Origin: GCA-020343675 sp964462945
GTDB taxonomy: Bacteria; Planctomycetota; Phycisphaerae; Sedimentisphaerales; Anaerobacaceae
Direction of reading: 5' to 3'
DNA length: 43,659 nucleotides
NCBI GenBank assembly: GCA_964462945.1
Contig: CAYWZW010000045.1
Span: forward strand, 1 to 43,659
Each line of letters opens with the position of its first letter. Positions within the stretch are counted from its first letter, which is position 1. Shown in pieces: positions 24,953 to 33,641 of this stretch. The translations under genes were made by a program, and so were the position numbers. The notes beneath the pieces were generated by a model, which ran no database searches, was not told the DNA's origin, and was given only the letters and a program-made list of their open reading frames with translations.

Positions 24953-26524
24953 ATGAGCGAGGCCCTGGACTCCCAGCTTAAATTCACCGAGAGCGGGGGT
25001 CAAGGCTGGTGGATTGCGTCCGGTACAGACGATGAGTACTACTACGAGGCCGACGCGGCCCAGAGCGATTATGATCTGCCGGACAGCGGAGGAGAAACCT
25101 GCCTGCAGGCGATTGTCGATTCGGCCAATTCGGAAACGGTCAAGTTCTACTGGAAGGTTTCATCCGAGCAGAACCACGATTATCTGCAGTTCTACATCGA
25201 CGGGACGCTTAAGGACCAGATCAGCGGCGAGGTGGCCTGGCAGCAGAAGTCCTATGCCGTCACCTCGGGCATTCACATCCTCAAGTGGCGCTACGTCAAG
25301 GACGGCAGCGGCCAGTCCGGCTCCGACTGCGGCTGGGTGGACTTCGTCCAGTGGACCGGGCCTTCGCCCGCCCAGGACCCCGCCAACTGGCAGGAAATCG
25401 CCTATAAGCAGGACGTGAAGGGCCGGCGCGTGGAAAAGAAGGTGGACGGATACTCAACGCGGTACTGCTATGATATGGGTGGTGTAATTGCCGAGTACGA
25501 TGGAAATAACAACCTGCTGCGCAAATACATCTACGGACCGGGCGTCGATAAGCCGGTGTGCATGATCGAGGTCGCCGACGCCAACGCGACCTACTATTAT
25601 CACTTCGACGGTTTAGGCAGCGTCGTGGCGCTGAGCGATTCGGCCGGCGATACCGTCCAGACTTACGAGTACTCGGTCTATGGCGAAGTGGCGGTCGAGG
25701 ATGCAAATCATCCCAACCCATACATGTTCGCCGGCGTACGTTATGACATCGAAATAGGTCTTTATTATAACCGCGAAAGGTACTATAATCCATTTATGGG
25801 AAGATTCCTACAGACTGATCCTGTCGGCTATGAAGACGGCATGAATATCTATGCATACTGTAACAACAATCCACTGGTTTTTGTGGATCCTTCGGGAACC
25901 TCTTTTGATCCCGCCAATTTGGTTATTCCGGGTGGCTATTGGGCTAATAAGCTAAAAAAGCCAGCCTATCCTGGAAATTGGACGTCGTGGGTGGACTTCT
26001 TTGCATGGTATGCACATGGAGAAGGAAAAACAGTAGATCTCCGAGATGTAGGCTTACTTGATGATCTCAGGGCAAACGAAGAAGTAGAAGGCTGGGAGAA
26101 AGGTCTCCGAGAACACTGGGATGATATGGCCAAGGAACTTGCAAAAATGATATTAAGGACCGGAAGAGATAAGGCCCAACATAGTGAAAAAGCAAGTAAA
26201 GACGTTGATTTCGGGGACAATGTTAAATGGGACGTTGTTGCGGGACTATTCGCACCATCATGTTCGGATCCACTCGTTGTACTTGGAAATTGCACAATAA
26301 AAGCAGAAATAACGATAAAAGCAGAGCGTGACCCAGTTCAGGCAGACAAGGCTTGGTGGAGCCGCACAATCGAGTATTCACTGAACGACTCGTTTAAGGA
26401 TCCGGGCGATATTTATGATCAGTACCTCGGGGAATTAGAATGGATGGACTGCACTCCGTATTCCATCCGTGCAAGTTGGTCGAGTGTGAATGGGGGGTAT
26501 GTTATTGGAGGCACCGCCCCATAG
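24953..26524 (+). CDS. RHS-repeat core fragment with variable C-terminal tip
   Basis: A 523-residue frame. Residues 1-135 are a beta-sandwich module (KFYWKVSSEQNHDYLQFYID, CGWVDFVQW). Residues 150-315 are the RHS core end: DGLGSVVALSD, YSVYGEVAVED, RYYNPFMGRFLQTDPVGY, NIYAYCNNNPL, VDPSG. From 316 to 523 an unrelated tip follows that I cannot assign; it contains WTSWVDFFAWYAHGEGK and later a segment YSLNDSFKDPGD. In RHS toxins such tips are effector domains released by the core. The N-terminus is truncated: the frame is closed by a TAG shortly upstream, ATG 24953 has no ribosome-binding site and no signal peptide is present. It is therefore probably an orphan 3' module. GC content drops from about nucleotide 25745 onward, within the core, as in horizontally exchanged RHS tips. 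Confidence 0.7.
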   Translation: MSEALDSQLKFTESGGQGWWIASGTDDEYYYEADAAQSDYDLPDSGGETCLQAIVDSANSETVKFYWKVSSEQNHDYLQFYIDGTLKDQISGEVAWQQKSYAVTSGIHILKWRYVKDGSGQSGSDCGWVDFVQWTGPSPAQDPANWQEIAYKQDVKGRRVEKKVDGYSTRYCYDMGGVIAEYDGNNNLLRKYIYGPGVDKPVCMIEVADANATYYYHFDGLGSVVALSDSAGDTVQTYEYSVYGEVAVEDANHPNPYMFAGVRYDIEIGLYYNRERYYNPFMGRFLQTDPVGYEDGMNIYAYCNNNPLVFVDPSGTSFDPANLVIPGGYWANKLKKPAYPGNWTSWVDFFAWYAHGEGKTVDLRDVGLLDDLRANEEVEGWEKGLREHWDDMAKELAKMILRTGRDKAQHSEKASKDVDFGDNVKWDVVAGLFAPSCSDPLVVLGNCTIKAEITIKAERDPVQADKAWWSRTIEYSLNDSFKDPGDIYDQYLGELEWMDCTPYSIRASWSSVNGGYVIGGTAP

Positions 26525-26598
26525 TGAGCGGGATTCGTATAGTGGAGGTAAAAAGTACTTCCGCGAAGGAATTCAAGGATCGGTGAAGGAGCAAGAAT

Positions 26599-27177
26599 AT
26601 GATGAAACACGACAATGTCTCAAGGCCCACGCCATTCGTGTTTGTGTTCTGTTGTATGGGTGGACTTCTGGCACTTTGTGGATGCAGGGCGCGAAGGATG
26701 TCAGAGGCAGAAGCAACCGCAGCATTCAAGAAATACGTCTTAAGCCCCATCCCAGCGTCTGTGACAAACATAAGAGCCGATCAGCCGAAAAAATTCAGAG
26801 GTTATAGATATACATTCCGTTTCAACATAAATAGGGAGGACTTGGTCCTGATCATTAATTCTGGACCTTTTGTGAAAGTTTGGCATACAAAATATGAAAA
26901 TGGAGCACTTCGATGGAAATGGGATCGCGGTACTGGCCTCTTGGGGTTGAGTAAATACAGCAGTGAAATACCATGCTATGATCATACAGTTGAACCTCCA
27001 TGGTTTAAACTGGGACAATGGGATGAACCTGAGGCATATGCTTTCCGGAAGAAAGGATATTTGTTGAATATCGAAACGATTGAGAAGGAATCAAGTGGAC
27101 CGATGAATATTAAAGTCCTGCTATACAATGAGAATGACGCCGAAGCCTATTTTATTGTAACTTATTGGGAGAAATAG
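26599..27177 (+). CDS. Lipoprotein, candidate immunity protein of the RHS tip
   Basis: A 192-residue protein with a lipoprotein signal (PFVFVFCCMGGLLALCGC; lipobox LCGC). AAGGAG lies 8 bases before ATG 26599. The mature part mixes beta strands and polar segments (FRGYRYTFRFNINREDLVLI, WFKLGQWDEPEAY) and has no family I recognise. It starts 75 bases after the RHS stop, on the same strand, and shares the A+T-rich composition of the tip. That position is where cognate immunity proteins of RHS/polymorphic toxins are normally found, and a membrane lipoprotein would fit a periplasm-acting toxin. This role is inference from position only. Confidence 0.55.
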   Translation: MMKHDNVSRPTPFVFVFCCMGGLLALCGCRARRMSEAEATAAFKKYVLSPIPASVTNIRADQPKKFRGYRYTFRFNINREDLVLIINSGPFVKVWHTKYENGALRWKWDRGTGLLGLSKYSSEIPCYDHTVEPPWFKLGQWDEPEAYAFRKKGYLLNIETIEKESSGPMNIKVLLYNENDAEAYFIVTYWEK

Positions 27178-27184
27178 GGGAAAC

Positions 27185-27214
27185 TAAGGGACCGTCCCGA
27201 ATGGCGGTTCCTTA
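27185..27214. terminator. Hairpin after the lipoprotein gene
   Basis: TAAGGGACCG (27185-27194) pairs with CGGTTCCTTA (27205-27214) with one G-T wobble and a 10-base loop, 8 bases past the stop. There is no T tract. It may be a terminator or a dispersed palindromic element. Confidence 0.4.
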
Positions 27215-27280
27215 AGCAGGAGGAAATACGGGGTCACATCTTGAATTATACATTATTCTGTCGAGAACGATTGCGGCTGG

Positions 27281-27760
27281 GTGGATGGGCTGACGGTCGG
27301 GACCACCTCGTTCGCCGGCCAGCCGGATGCGATGAGCGAGGCCCTGGACTCCCACCTTAAATTCACCGAGAGCGGGACGGGAAACTGGTACAGTGTATCC
27401 GGCGAAACCCATGAATATTACTATGAGGCCGATTCGGCCGAGAGTGATGCCGCGGACGACGAAGAAGCCTGCTTGCAGGCGATTGTCGATTCGGCCAGTT
27501 CCCAGACTGTGAAGTTCTACTGGAAGGTGTCCTCCGAGCAGAGCCACGATTATTTGCAATTCTACATCGACAGCACGCTCAAGGACCAGATCAGCGGCGA
27601 GGTGGGCTGGCAGCAGAAGTCCTACCCCGTCGACTCCGGCATTCACATCCTCAAGTGGCGCTACGTCAAGGACGGCAGCGGCTATTCCGGCGACGATTGC
27701 GGCTGGGTGGACTTCGTACAGTGGACCGGGCCTTCCTTCGACTTACGCTCAGGATGGTGA
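27281..27760 (+). pseudogene. Second copy of the RHS-associated beta-sandwich module (fragment)
   Basis: This frame repeats residues 1-135 of the RHS gene at 24953 (AGQPDAMSEALDS, FYWKVSSEQSHDYLQFYID, CGWVDFVQWTGPS), with near-identical DNA over the first 60 bases. It has neither the RHS core nor a tip: after the module the frame runs into a dispersed repeat (GCTCAGGATGGTGAGCCTG, near 27750) and stops. A 17-bp piece identical to the RHS core (CGCAAATACATCTACGG, at 27897-27913, also at 25520-25536) lies further on. The arrangement looks like a decayed second RHS locus. Confidence 0.6.
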
Positions 27761-27851
27761 GCCTGTCGAACCATCGCCGGACCGTTTACTTCGTCATTGG
27801 ACATTCCTTGTTCGGCGTTCGATATTCAATGGACACCCCCTCGTGAATAAT

Positions 27852-27886
27852 GAATACCCAATAACCAATATCGAATGTCGAAGGAA
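27852..27886 (+). repeat. Dispersed repeat, ATATCGAATGTCGAA type
   Basis: ACCAATATCGAATGTCGAA resembles the two copies at 36877-36915 and 36927-36965. A related inverted form lies near 27798-27828. Such short repeats are scattered in intergenic DNA of this genome. Confidence 0.45.
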
Positions 27887-27907
27887 CGAGGTCGCACGCA
27901 AATACAT

Positions 27908-28936
27908 CTACGGCGTTACGGGTTCCGGCACGGGCGCATGCTCAGCCAGGAATCTGTCGATGAAGAACACGCACCGATTGAACACGATCTCGGCAAGGTC
28001 CATGACGTGCGGCCATCCCTCCAGTCTGTCATAGACGCAAGGGACACCCACCTGCTTGAGACGTTCGGCCAGTCTGTCCGACTGGCTGATGGGGACGAGC
28101 GAGTCCAACGTCCCGTGCAATATCAGGGTCGGCGGATCGTCTTTGGTCAGATGAAACAAGGGCGATGCCTTCTCGTACAGGTCCGGCGATTCATCGTATT
28201 TCTTTTCCGCGAGGAATTGTCGCACGGAGTCCGCATCGCGTATCCCCGGCGCCGTCAGGTCGCACGGCCCGTAGATATTCACGACGGCCTGGACTTCGCT
28301 GCTGACACCCGCGCAGCCGCCGGAACCCTCCAGCTCTTTCTCATCCGAGGAGTATCCCACCATCATCGCAAGATGGCCGCCCGCGGAGCCTCCTAAGACG
28401 CATATATGGTTCGGATCCACTTTGTACTTGTCGGCGTTGGCGCGCATCCAACGGACGGCACATTTGGCATCCTCCACCGCAGCCGGAAATGGGGCTTCTG
28501 GGCTCAGCCTGTACGAAATGCTCGCTACCACATAGCCCCGCTGCGCGTACCGCACCGCGTAGGGCCGGTACATATCCTTGTTGCCTCCCTTCCAGGCTCC
28601 GCCGTGGATGAATATCAGCCCCGGCGCCGGTTTGCTCCGTTTGGCGGGCGCGTATAAATCCAGCCTGAGAGCACGGTCGCCGGCCTTGCCGAATTCAACG
28701 TCCGTCAGGAGCTGGACGCCCGGCGGCATCTCTTTGGGCGATTCAATCGTCTTTATCTTGCCCAGGGCAATGGCCGCCACGATCTGAGCCTCGGACTCAT
28801 ACCCAGGTGCTTCAGGAGGAGACTCGACCTTCGCTTGTCCCGGCGAAACAGCCGCTGTGTCTTGGATTGAACACAGAAGGGCCAGACAGCTAAGTCCACC
28901 TGCTAACGCCACCTTAGAATACCAACATAATGACAT
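27908..28936 (-). CDS. Secreted alpha/beta hydrolase (esterase, BD-FAE-like)
   Basis: A 342-residue alpha/beta hydrolase. ATG 28936 follows an AGGTG ribosome-binding site and begins a signal peptide (SLCWYSKVALAGGLSCLALL, cleaved near AAVS). The open frame extends further upstream, but that part overlaps the next gene and has no domain. Motifs: FIHGGAWKGG (oxyanion hole), VLGGSAGGHLA (nucleophile serine elbow), LHGTLDSLVP (acid) and EGWPHVMD (histidine). These features match the esterase/lipase family that deacetylates xylan or hydrolyses short esters. The C-terminal end (EHAPVPEPVTP) overlaps RHS-derived debris at 27897-27913, so its last residues may be foreign. Confidence 0.87.
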   Translation of the reverse strand: MSLCWYSKVALAGGLSCLALLCSIQDTAAVSPGQAKVESPPEAPGYESEAQIVAAIALGKIKTIESPKEMPPGVQLLTDVEFGKAGDRALRLDLYAPAKRSKPAPGLIFIHGGAWKGGNKDMYRPYAVRYAQRGYVVASISYRLSPEAPFPAAVEDAKCAVRWMRANADKYKVDPNHICVLGGSAGGHLAMMVGYSSDEKELEGSGGCAGVSSEVQAVVNIYGPCDLTAPGIRDADSVRQFLAEKKYDESPDLYEKASPLFHLTKDDPPTLILHGTLDSLVPISQSDRLAERLKQVGVPCVYDRLEGWPHVMDLAEIVFNRCVFFIDRFLAEHAPVPEPVTP

Positions 28937-29063
28937 ATTGCACCTGCCTGTTCTTGCAGCTACCAGAGCGTTCAGGAACCAAGTCCTACCCGTCAGCCAT
29001 CGAGCCGCGGATAGTCTTTTCCTGTTTTCTGTAGCCTGTGTTGCTTTTTCAGAGAGTCGTCCT

Positions 29064-29912
29064 CTATCGGGAGATCTGGCCCCGCAGCCATTCGAGGCTC
29101 TGTTCGACTTTGCCGGGCGCTGCTTCACATTCAATCGACATGACGCCGTCCCAATCCATCCCTTTGAGCAGCTCGATACAACCGGCAATGTTCTCGGCGT
29201 TGACGCCCTCGCCGATGGCGACCACGGACGAGGCGATTCCCGTCTGTCCGCCCCGGACGGCTTCGGCAAGCTCTTTGCTGACGTCCTTAATGTGGCAGTG
29301 TGAGACCTTGTGCCGAAACCTTCGCAGGAACTCCACCGGATCCTGCCCGGCGATAAATGTATTGCCCGTGTCGAAATTCATCCGCAGATAGGGCGAGTCG
29401 AAGAAGCTCAGGATTTGCTCCATCGTATCCGGGTTGGTCGTGTACGGGCCGTGCGGCTCGACGTTGATAATGATGTCGTACCGCTCCGCCCACTCCAGGA
29501 CCACGCGATAATACTGTTTCATCAGGGCCATCACTTCTTTGTCCGTGTATCCCTGTGGCTTGCGGCCGCCGTCCGTGGTGTCCACGCACGGGCACCCGAG
29601 CTGCCTGGCGAACTGAATGGCTCGAATCGTGTAACCGACGCCGCGGTGCTGACCTTCAGGGCTCGACATCGGATAGGCCGCATCAAGCTGCGAAACCTTC
29701 AGGCCCATCGAGTCGAGGTATTGCCTGAGCTTGAGCGGGTCGGAATGAAGCGGTATGTGCGGATTATAGCCAAGCGCCTGCACAAAGTAGTCTCCGTCAA
29801 TCGTGCCGAACTCCACGTACTCCATATCGTGGTCCCGAGCGAACTGGCATGGGACTTCGTACGAGACGTCGAAGTGCCGCCAATTGTCCACGTGCATGCC
29901 GAGCTTTATCAT
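29064..29912 (-). CDS. Sugar phosphate isomerase/epimerase-like TIM-barrel protein
   Basis: A 282-residue protein of the xylose-isomerase-like TIM-barrel family (AP endonuclease 2 fold). It begins KLGMHVDNWRHFDVSYEVPC. Likely metal ligands are in INVEPHGPY (E), MNFDTGN (D), HCHIKD (H) and SIECEA (E), the usual E-D-H-E series. AAGGAG precedes ATG at good spacing. No signal peptide is seen. It lies directly upstream of the hydrolase on the same strand (127 bp gap), so both could serve sugar breakdown, as is usual for this family in planctomycetes. The exact sugar is unknown. Confidence 0.85.
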   Translation of the reverse strand: MIKLGMHVDNWRHFDVSYEVPCQFARDHDMEYVEFGTIDGDYFVQALGYNPHIPLHSDPLKLRQYLDSMGLKVSQLDAAYPMSSPEGQHRGVGYTIRAIQFARQLGCPCVDTTDGGRKPQGYTDKEVMALMKQYYRVVLEWAERYDIIINVEPHGPYTTNPDTMEQILSFFDSPYLRMNFDTGNTFIAGQDPVEFLRRFRHKVSHCHIKDVSKELAEAVRGGQTGIASSVVAIGEGVNAENIAGCIELLKGMDWDGVMSIECEAAPGKVEQSLEWLRGQISR

Positions 29913-30126
29913 TTTCCTGCTCCTTTCAGATTATGGCCGGTTTCATTTTTCGATCTTCAGGCGATCATATCTAACATAAAGAGAGGGCGGCTGCAAGCCG
30001 CTTTGCACGCTATCCTCAGGGCGGATATGGTCCTATAAGTGAAATACAAGCCTTTCAGCGTCAAATTATGCCTCGATGAAACAGGCCATATCGGGTCGCC
30101 CCACGGAAGAGCTTACGGAAAATATG

Positions 30127-30156
30127 TTACCAATTTGCGGCCAAATGCACTATAAT
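30127..30156 (+). promoter_or_regulatory. Candidate promoter of the beta-barrel gene
   Basis: TTACCA (30127-30132), 18 bp, TATAAT (30151-30156). The consensus -10 is convincing; the -35 is weak. It would give a leader of about 43 nt containing the GTGAGG ribosome-binding sequence. Confidence 0.45.
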
Positions 30157-30205
30157 ATAATGATAGTGTTCTGCCTTTAGCCATCGACACGTGAGGAAAT
30201 TGATT

Positions 30206-31066
30206 ATGAAAAGGGGAATAAACACAGCAAGAACTGAGCACGTGAGCAAGATTTGTTATCTGGCTTTGGCGCTCGTGATAGCCGGCCTGGGCGGCCAGAC
30301 CGCTCTTGCCCTGGACCCGATGGGTCCGCCGGGTTCCGCGCTGCAGGCAGGAGAGTACAAGGCAACGCTTGACTACTCCTTTAGCGAGATGGATTTCGCT
30401 CTGACCGATGGCAAGTGGACCGATCTCCTCGACGGCGTGTTCAACGACTCAGGAGCGGCAATCTCCCTAACGATCAAAGACTTCGAGACCCACAGGGCCT
30501 ACGCCGGCCTTGGATACGGCATCTTCGACAACTGGGAAGTATTCTTGCGTGTGGGCGGGGCCAAGGCCACATTCGGCGATTCGCTATGGGAAGGCGGAGA
30601 AGACTTCGATGGCAATATTGACTTTGCCGCCGGCGCCGGTATCAGGGCAACCTTCTTCGAGGTGGGCGATCTGCTGCTGGGTGGATTGCTCCAGGCCAGT
30701 TATGCCGAATTCGATGGGGAGCTGGACGGGCCGGGATGGCCGTCGTCCGACTTTGTTGAGGTCAAGATTACGGAGGCTCAACTGGCGTTGGGTGCCACCT
30801 ACCGCTGGACAGCCTGGCTGTCGGTTTACGGCGGTCCTTTCGCGTACGTCGTTATGGGCGATTTCGACGACACGTTCACTTTCCATGACGACGACTTGGG
30901 TGGTCTTGTCCAGTCGAGATACTACTGGTACATCGATGAAGGCCCAAACTACGGCGCTTATCTTGGTGCCCTGATGGCGCTTGGCCGAAACTCCGCTTTC
31001 AATGTCGAGCTCCAGCTCGCGGGGGACGCCAATGCCATTGGCCTGGGTCTGATGTGGAGAATATAG
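30206..31066 (+). CDS. Outer-membrane beta-barrel-like protein
   Basis: A 286-residue protein with a signal peptide (cleavage near ALALDP, about residue 37). GTGAGG precedes ATG 30206 by 9 bases. The mature part has alternating amphipathic strands (EYKATLDYSFSEMDFAL, RAYAGLGYGIFDNWEVFLRVGGA, SVYGGPFAYVVMGDFD) and ends in a terminal strand IGLGLMWRI, as expected of an outer-membrane beta barrel. No porin family is recognisable. The TPR-protein gene begins next on the same strand and overlaps or closely follows it, so the two probably form an operon. Confidence 0.65.
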   Translation: MKRGINTARTEHVSKICYLALALVIAGLGGQTALALDPMGPPGSALQAGEYKATLDYSFSEMDFALTDGKWTDLLDGVFNDSGAAISLTIKDFETHRAYAGLGYGIFDNWEVFLRVGGAKATFGDSLWEGGEDFDGNIDFAAGAGIRATFFEVGDLLLGGLLQASYAEFDGELDGPGWPSSDFVEVKITEAQLALGATYRWTAWLSVYGGPFAYVVMGDFDDTFTFHDDDLGGLVQSRYYWYIDEGPNYGAYLGALMALGRNSAFNVELQLAGDANAIGLGLMWRI

Positions 31067-31119
31067 TCCCGGCCGTTGACCGTGCTACGCAGCAGGCAAA
31101 GACTTTCGAAGACTCTAAC

Positions 31120-32520
31120 ATGAGCCAGTCCAAGCTCAGACGAACATGGATGCTGCCGATCTTTGCGGCGGCTGTGCTTCTGGCGTCTGTATCGACAGCC
31201 CGGGAGAATCGCAAGCAGTCGGCGCCTGCATCGGCGCCCAAGAGTTCCGCCGGCGCGCCGAAATCGGGGACAAGCTCTCCGCGAATGGCTTCTCCTTCGC
31301 GCTCAAATGGGCCTTCGGGATCGACCCCCAGGCTGAGCATCAGCGAGCCGCGAGCGATAACCAGAAGGTCCCGCAAGGCATCGCCGGAACGCGGAGCGGC
31401 TGCCGACCGAGACGGGGCGGCACAAGTCTATACACGGCGTCCGCTACAGTCTGGAGCCGGCGATGCCACCGGCGCCAATACAGGCTCGACGGGCCGAATC
31501 TCACGAAAACTCGAAACCCCGCCTCCCGTCCAGAGCTCAACCGTGGATAGCGGCCGCATCAACAGAAAAGCAAGCGACGGTTACGCAAGTCCGTTACCAC
31601 AAAGGAGCGTCTATCACTATCATAGCGACTATTACCCTTCGCACAGGATATTCAACTGGATCACGTGGCCGAATTGCTGTCGTCCCATCTGCTACACGTG
31701 GGGGCCTCGCTATACGTTCGGCTTTTTCTGGCCGTATTATCACCGCAGATTCATCTTCATCAGCATTGGCGGCTACTGGCCCTCCTACGCGTACCGGCGA
31801 TACTACTGGTATGGATGCCATCCTTACGCCTGGTATGGGGACTATCCTCCCGAATACGTGATCGCCGGTGACACTTACAACTACTATTACTACAGCGATA
31901 AGCCGCCGCAGTCGCAGGCTGTGGCCGAGGCCCAGGAGAAGCTCGAAGAAAAGCCGCCCGCCGAGCCGGCGCAGGAGACTCAGGCGGATCGCTATTTCGA
32001 CCAGGCGGTCAAAGCGTTTGGGGCGGGGGATTACACGGCTGCCACGGCCAAATTCCACGATGCGCAGCAGCTTTCACCCGACGATATCGTCCTGCCCTTC
32101 GCTCATGCCCAGGCCCTCTTTGCAGGCGGCGAATATACGAAGGCCGCCGAGGTTCTGCGGGGGGCCTTAGCCAAATCCTCGCCGGACAAGGAAGGCGTCT
32201 TTTATCCTCGCGGCCTGTACTCCAACGAGACTCTTCTGCAACAGCAGATTGAGCAGCTTGCTGAAAAGATGAAGCAAGGCGAACTCGACGCGGACCTGGA
32301 GCTTCTGTTAGGTTACCAGTTGCTCGGCAGCGGCAAGCACGACGAGGCCGCAAGCCACCTGCAAAGCGCCCGGCTGAACGCAAATAACACCCAGGCCGCA
32401 ACCACCCTTATCAACCTGCTCGAAAAGCTCCAAAAACCAGAGAGCGGCAGCGAATCCTCCGGCGAACAGCAAGAAAACCCCTCCGCCGACCCGCAACCTC
32501 AGAGCACAGAAATGAAGTAG
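31120..32520 (+). CDS. Secreted TPR protein with aromatic-rich middle segment
   Basis: A 466-residue protein. ATG 31120 begins a signal peptide (RRTWMLPIFAAAVLLASV, cleaved near STA). An earlier ATG at 31054 overlaps the stop of the preceding gene and would put 22 residues in front of the signal, so I prefer 31120. Residues about 25-150 are Ser/Pro/Arg-rich and probably disordered. About 155-255 is strikingly rich in Tyr, Trp, His and Phe (HYHSDYYPSHRIFNWITW, YAYRRYYWYGCHPYAWYGDY). The rest contains TPR-like helices (ADRYFDQAVKAFGAGDYTAA, ALFAGGEYTKAAEVLRGAL). The end is acidic and Gln/Ser-rich. The protein is probably a periplasmic or surface scaffold. I do not know its partner. Confidence 0.7.
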   Translation: MSQSKLRRTWMLPIFAAAVLLASVSTARENRKQSAPASAPKSSAGAPKSGTSSPRMASPSRSNGPSGSTPRLSISEPRAITRRSRKASPERGAAADRDGAAQVYTRRPLQSGAGDATGANTGSTGRISRKLETPPPVQSSTVDSGRINRKASDGYASPLPQRSVYHYHSDYYPSHRIFNWITWPNCCRPICYTWGPRYTFGFFWPYYHRRFIFISIGGYWPSYAYRRYYWYGCHPYAWYGDYPPEYVIAGDTYNYYYYSDKPPQSQAVAEAQEKLEEKPPAEPAQETQADRYFDQAVKAFGAGDYTAATAKFHDAQQLSPDDIVLPFAHAQALFAGGEYTKAAEVLRGALAKSSPDKEGVFYPRGLYSNETLLQQQIEQLAEKMKQGELDADLELLLGYQLLGSGKHDEAASHLQSARLNANNTQAATTLINLLEKLQKPESGSESSGEQQENPSADPQPQSTEMK

Positions 32521-32555
32521 AAACATCCGACCGCGAAATGCCCAACACAGGTACT

Positions 32556-33389
32556 TCATTGATTGCCTTTGAGAAGTTTTCTATTCTCCGGCTGTTGGAG
32601 ATAATTTTGTCTCGAAACAATTCTCTTGCCGGTCTTTGATTCGAGGTCTTTTCTGGCTTTCCCTGCAACTTCGCCGCCTTCGCGAGCGGCGTGTTTGCTT
32701 TCGGGGAAACCCTGAGCATCTTTGGTTCGGGTGATTTCAGTCGTAGCGGCCTCGCCTAACATCGAGAATATCTGCTCAAGGTCGTTCAAATGGTCGCGGA
32801 GATTCTCGCGTTTCAATCCCTTGAGTTTTTTGTATTGGCTGGGCGTCAGGCCGAATGTAGCCTTTGATATTTCAGCCGTCAGTATCGCGTATTCCGTGTC
32901 TTCCTTGACGCCGCGTTTCCTCCATTCGTCGGTTAATTCTTCACGTATGGCGATACCGCGCATACGTTTTTCAATCCAGCCGTCCGAGTAGCCTTTGGCC
33001 TTGTACAGGGCGCGGGTTCTTTTCGTGCCGAGTTCGGGGTCCTCGATTTCCTGGATGCGTTCGTAGCCGACCCTGGCTAACCAGCGTTTGAAGGGTTCGG
33101 CCTTGGGGGACGGGATGGACTGGATGATACGGAAGGCGTTTTCGGTATTAACCATATCTGTAAGGTATTTCTTGCCGTCAGACGCAGGTATTTTCAGTTG
33201 TCGACAAAGTGTCGACAACTCAACGCCGGACGATTCCTTTTCTCGCCTTTTCATCCTGTACCAGTAGTCTCTGGGCTTATCGCTGTCCGTCAGCGCGGCG
33301 ACGATGTCCACGACGGAGAACATCCATTCATTCGCTTCAAGAACACGCCGAATCTCTTTGCCTCGAAAGACCACAAGCTTATTGTCCAT
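32556..33389 (-). CDS. Bro-N/antirepressor-like DNA-binding protein
   Basis: A 277-residue protein. GGGAGG lies 6 bases before ATG 33389, which begins DNKLVVFRGKEIRRVLEANE, the Bro-N domain found in phage antirepressors and baculovirus BRO proteins. The middle and end (FGLTPSQYKKLKGLKRENLR, ATTEITRTKDAQGFPESK, GEVAGKARKDLESKTGKRIV) match the long form common in bacterial chromosomes, sometimes named DinD-like or phage antirepressor. It probably binds DNA and is often carried on prophage or mobile DNA. No other prophage gene is near. Confidence 0.75.
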   Translation of the reverse strand: MDNKLVVFRGKEIRRVLEANEWMFSVVDIVAALTDSDKPRDYWYRMKRREKESSGVELSTLCRQLKIPASDGKKYLTDMVNTENAFRIIQSIPSPKAEPFKRWLARVGYERIQEIEDPELGTKRTRALYKAKGYSDGWIEKRMRGIAIREELTDEWRKRGVKEDTEYAILTAEISKATFGLTPSQYKKLKGLKRENLRDHLNDLEQIFSMLGEAATTEITRTKDAQGFPESKHAAREGGEVAGKARKDLESKTGKRIVSRQNYLQQPENRKLLKGNQ

Positions 33390-33641
33390 AAATTGCCTCC
33401 CGTATTTTTTATGATACCGCGATTTTTGTTGTTTCCATATCAGTATCAATCAATCTCGAATTCTTTAGTTCTTATTGCTTCGCCGCCGAGCCGGCCCTGA
33501 ACCCATTCGGCTACCCCTTCGACTCCGCTCAGGGCTTCGGCTAATTCAGGGTAAACCTTGTTGAAGGGGCGGCGTCTGAGGCAAAGCCGAAGAACCTCAT
33601 CTTCAACGGAAGCCGCAGGTGCCACATTTCGCGCCGCTTGC

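Noticed and set aside
29000..29269. Long N-terminal extension of the alpha/beta hydrolase
   Set aside because: It overlaps the TIM-barrel gene in another frame and precedes a good signal peptide at 28936.
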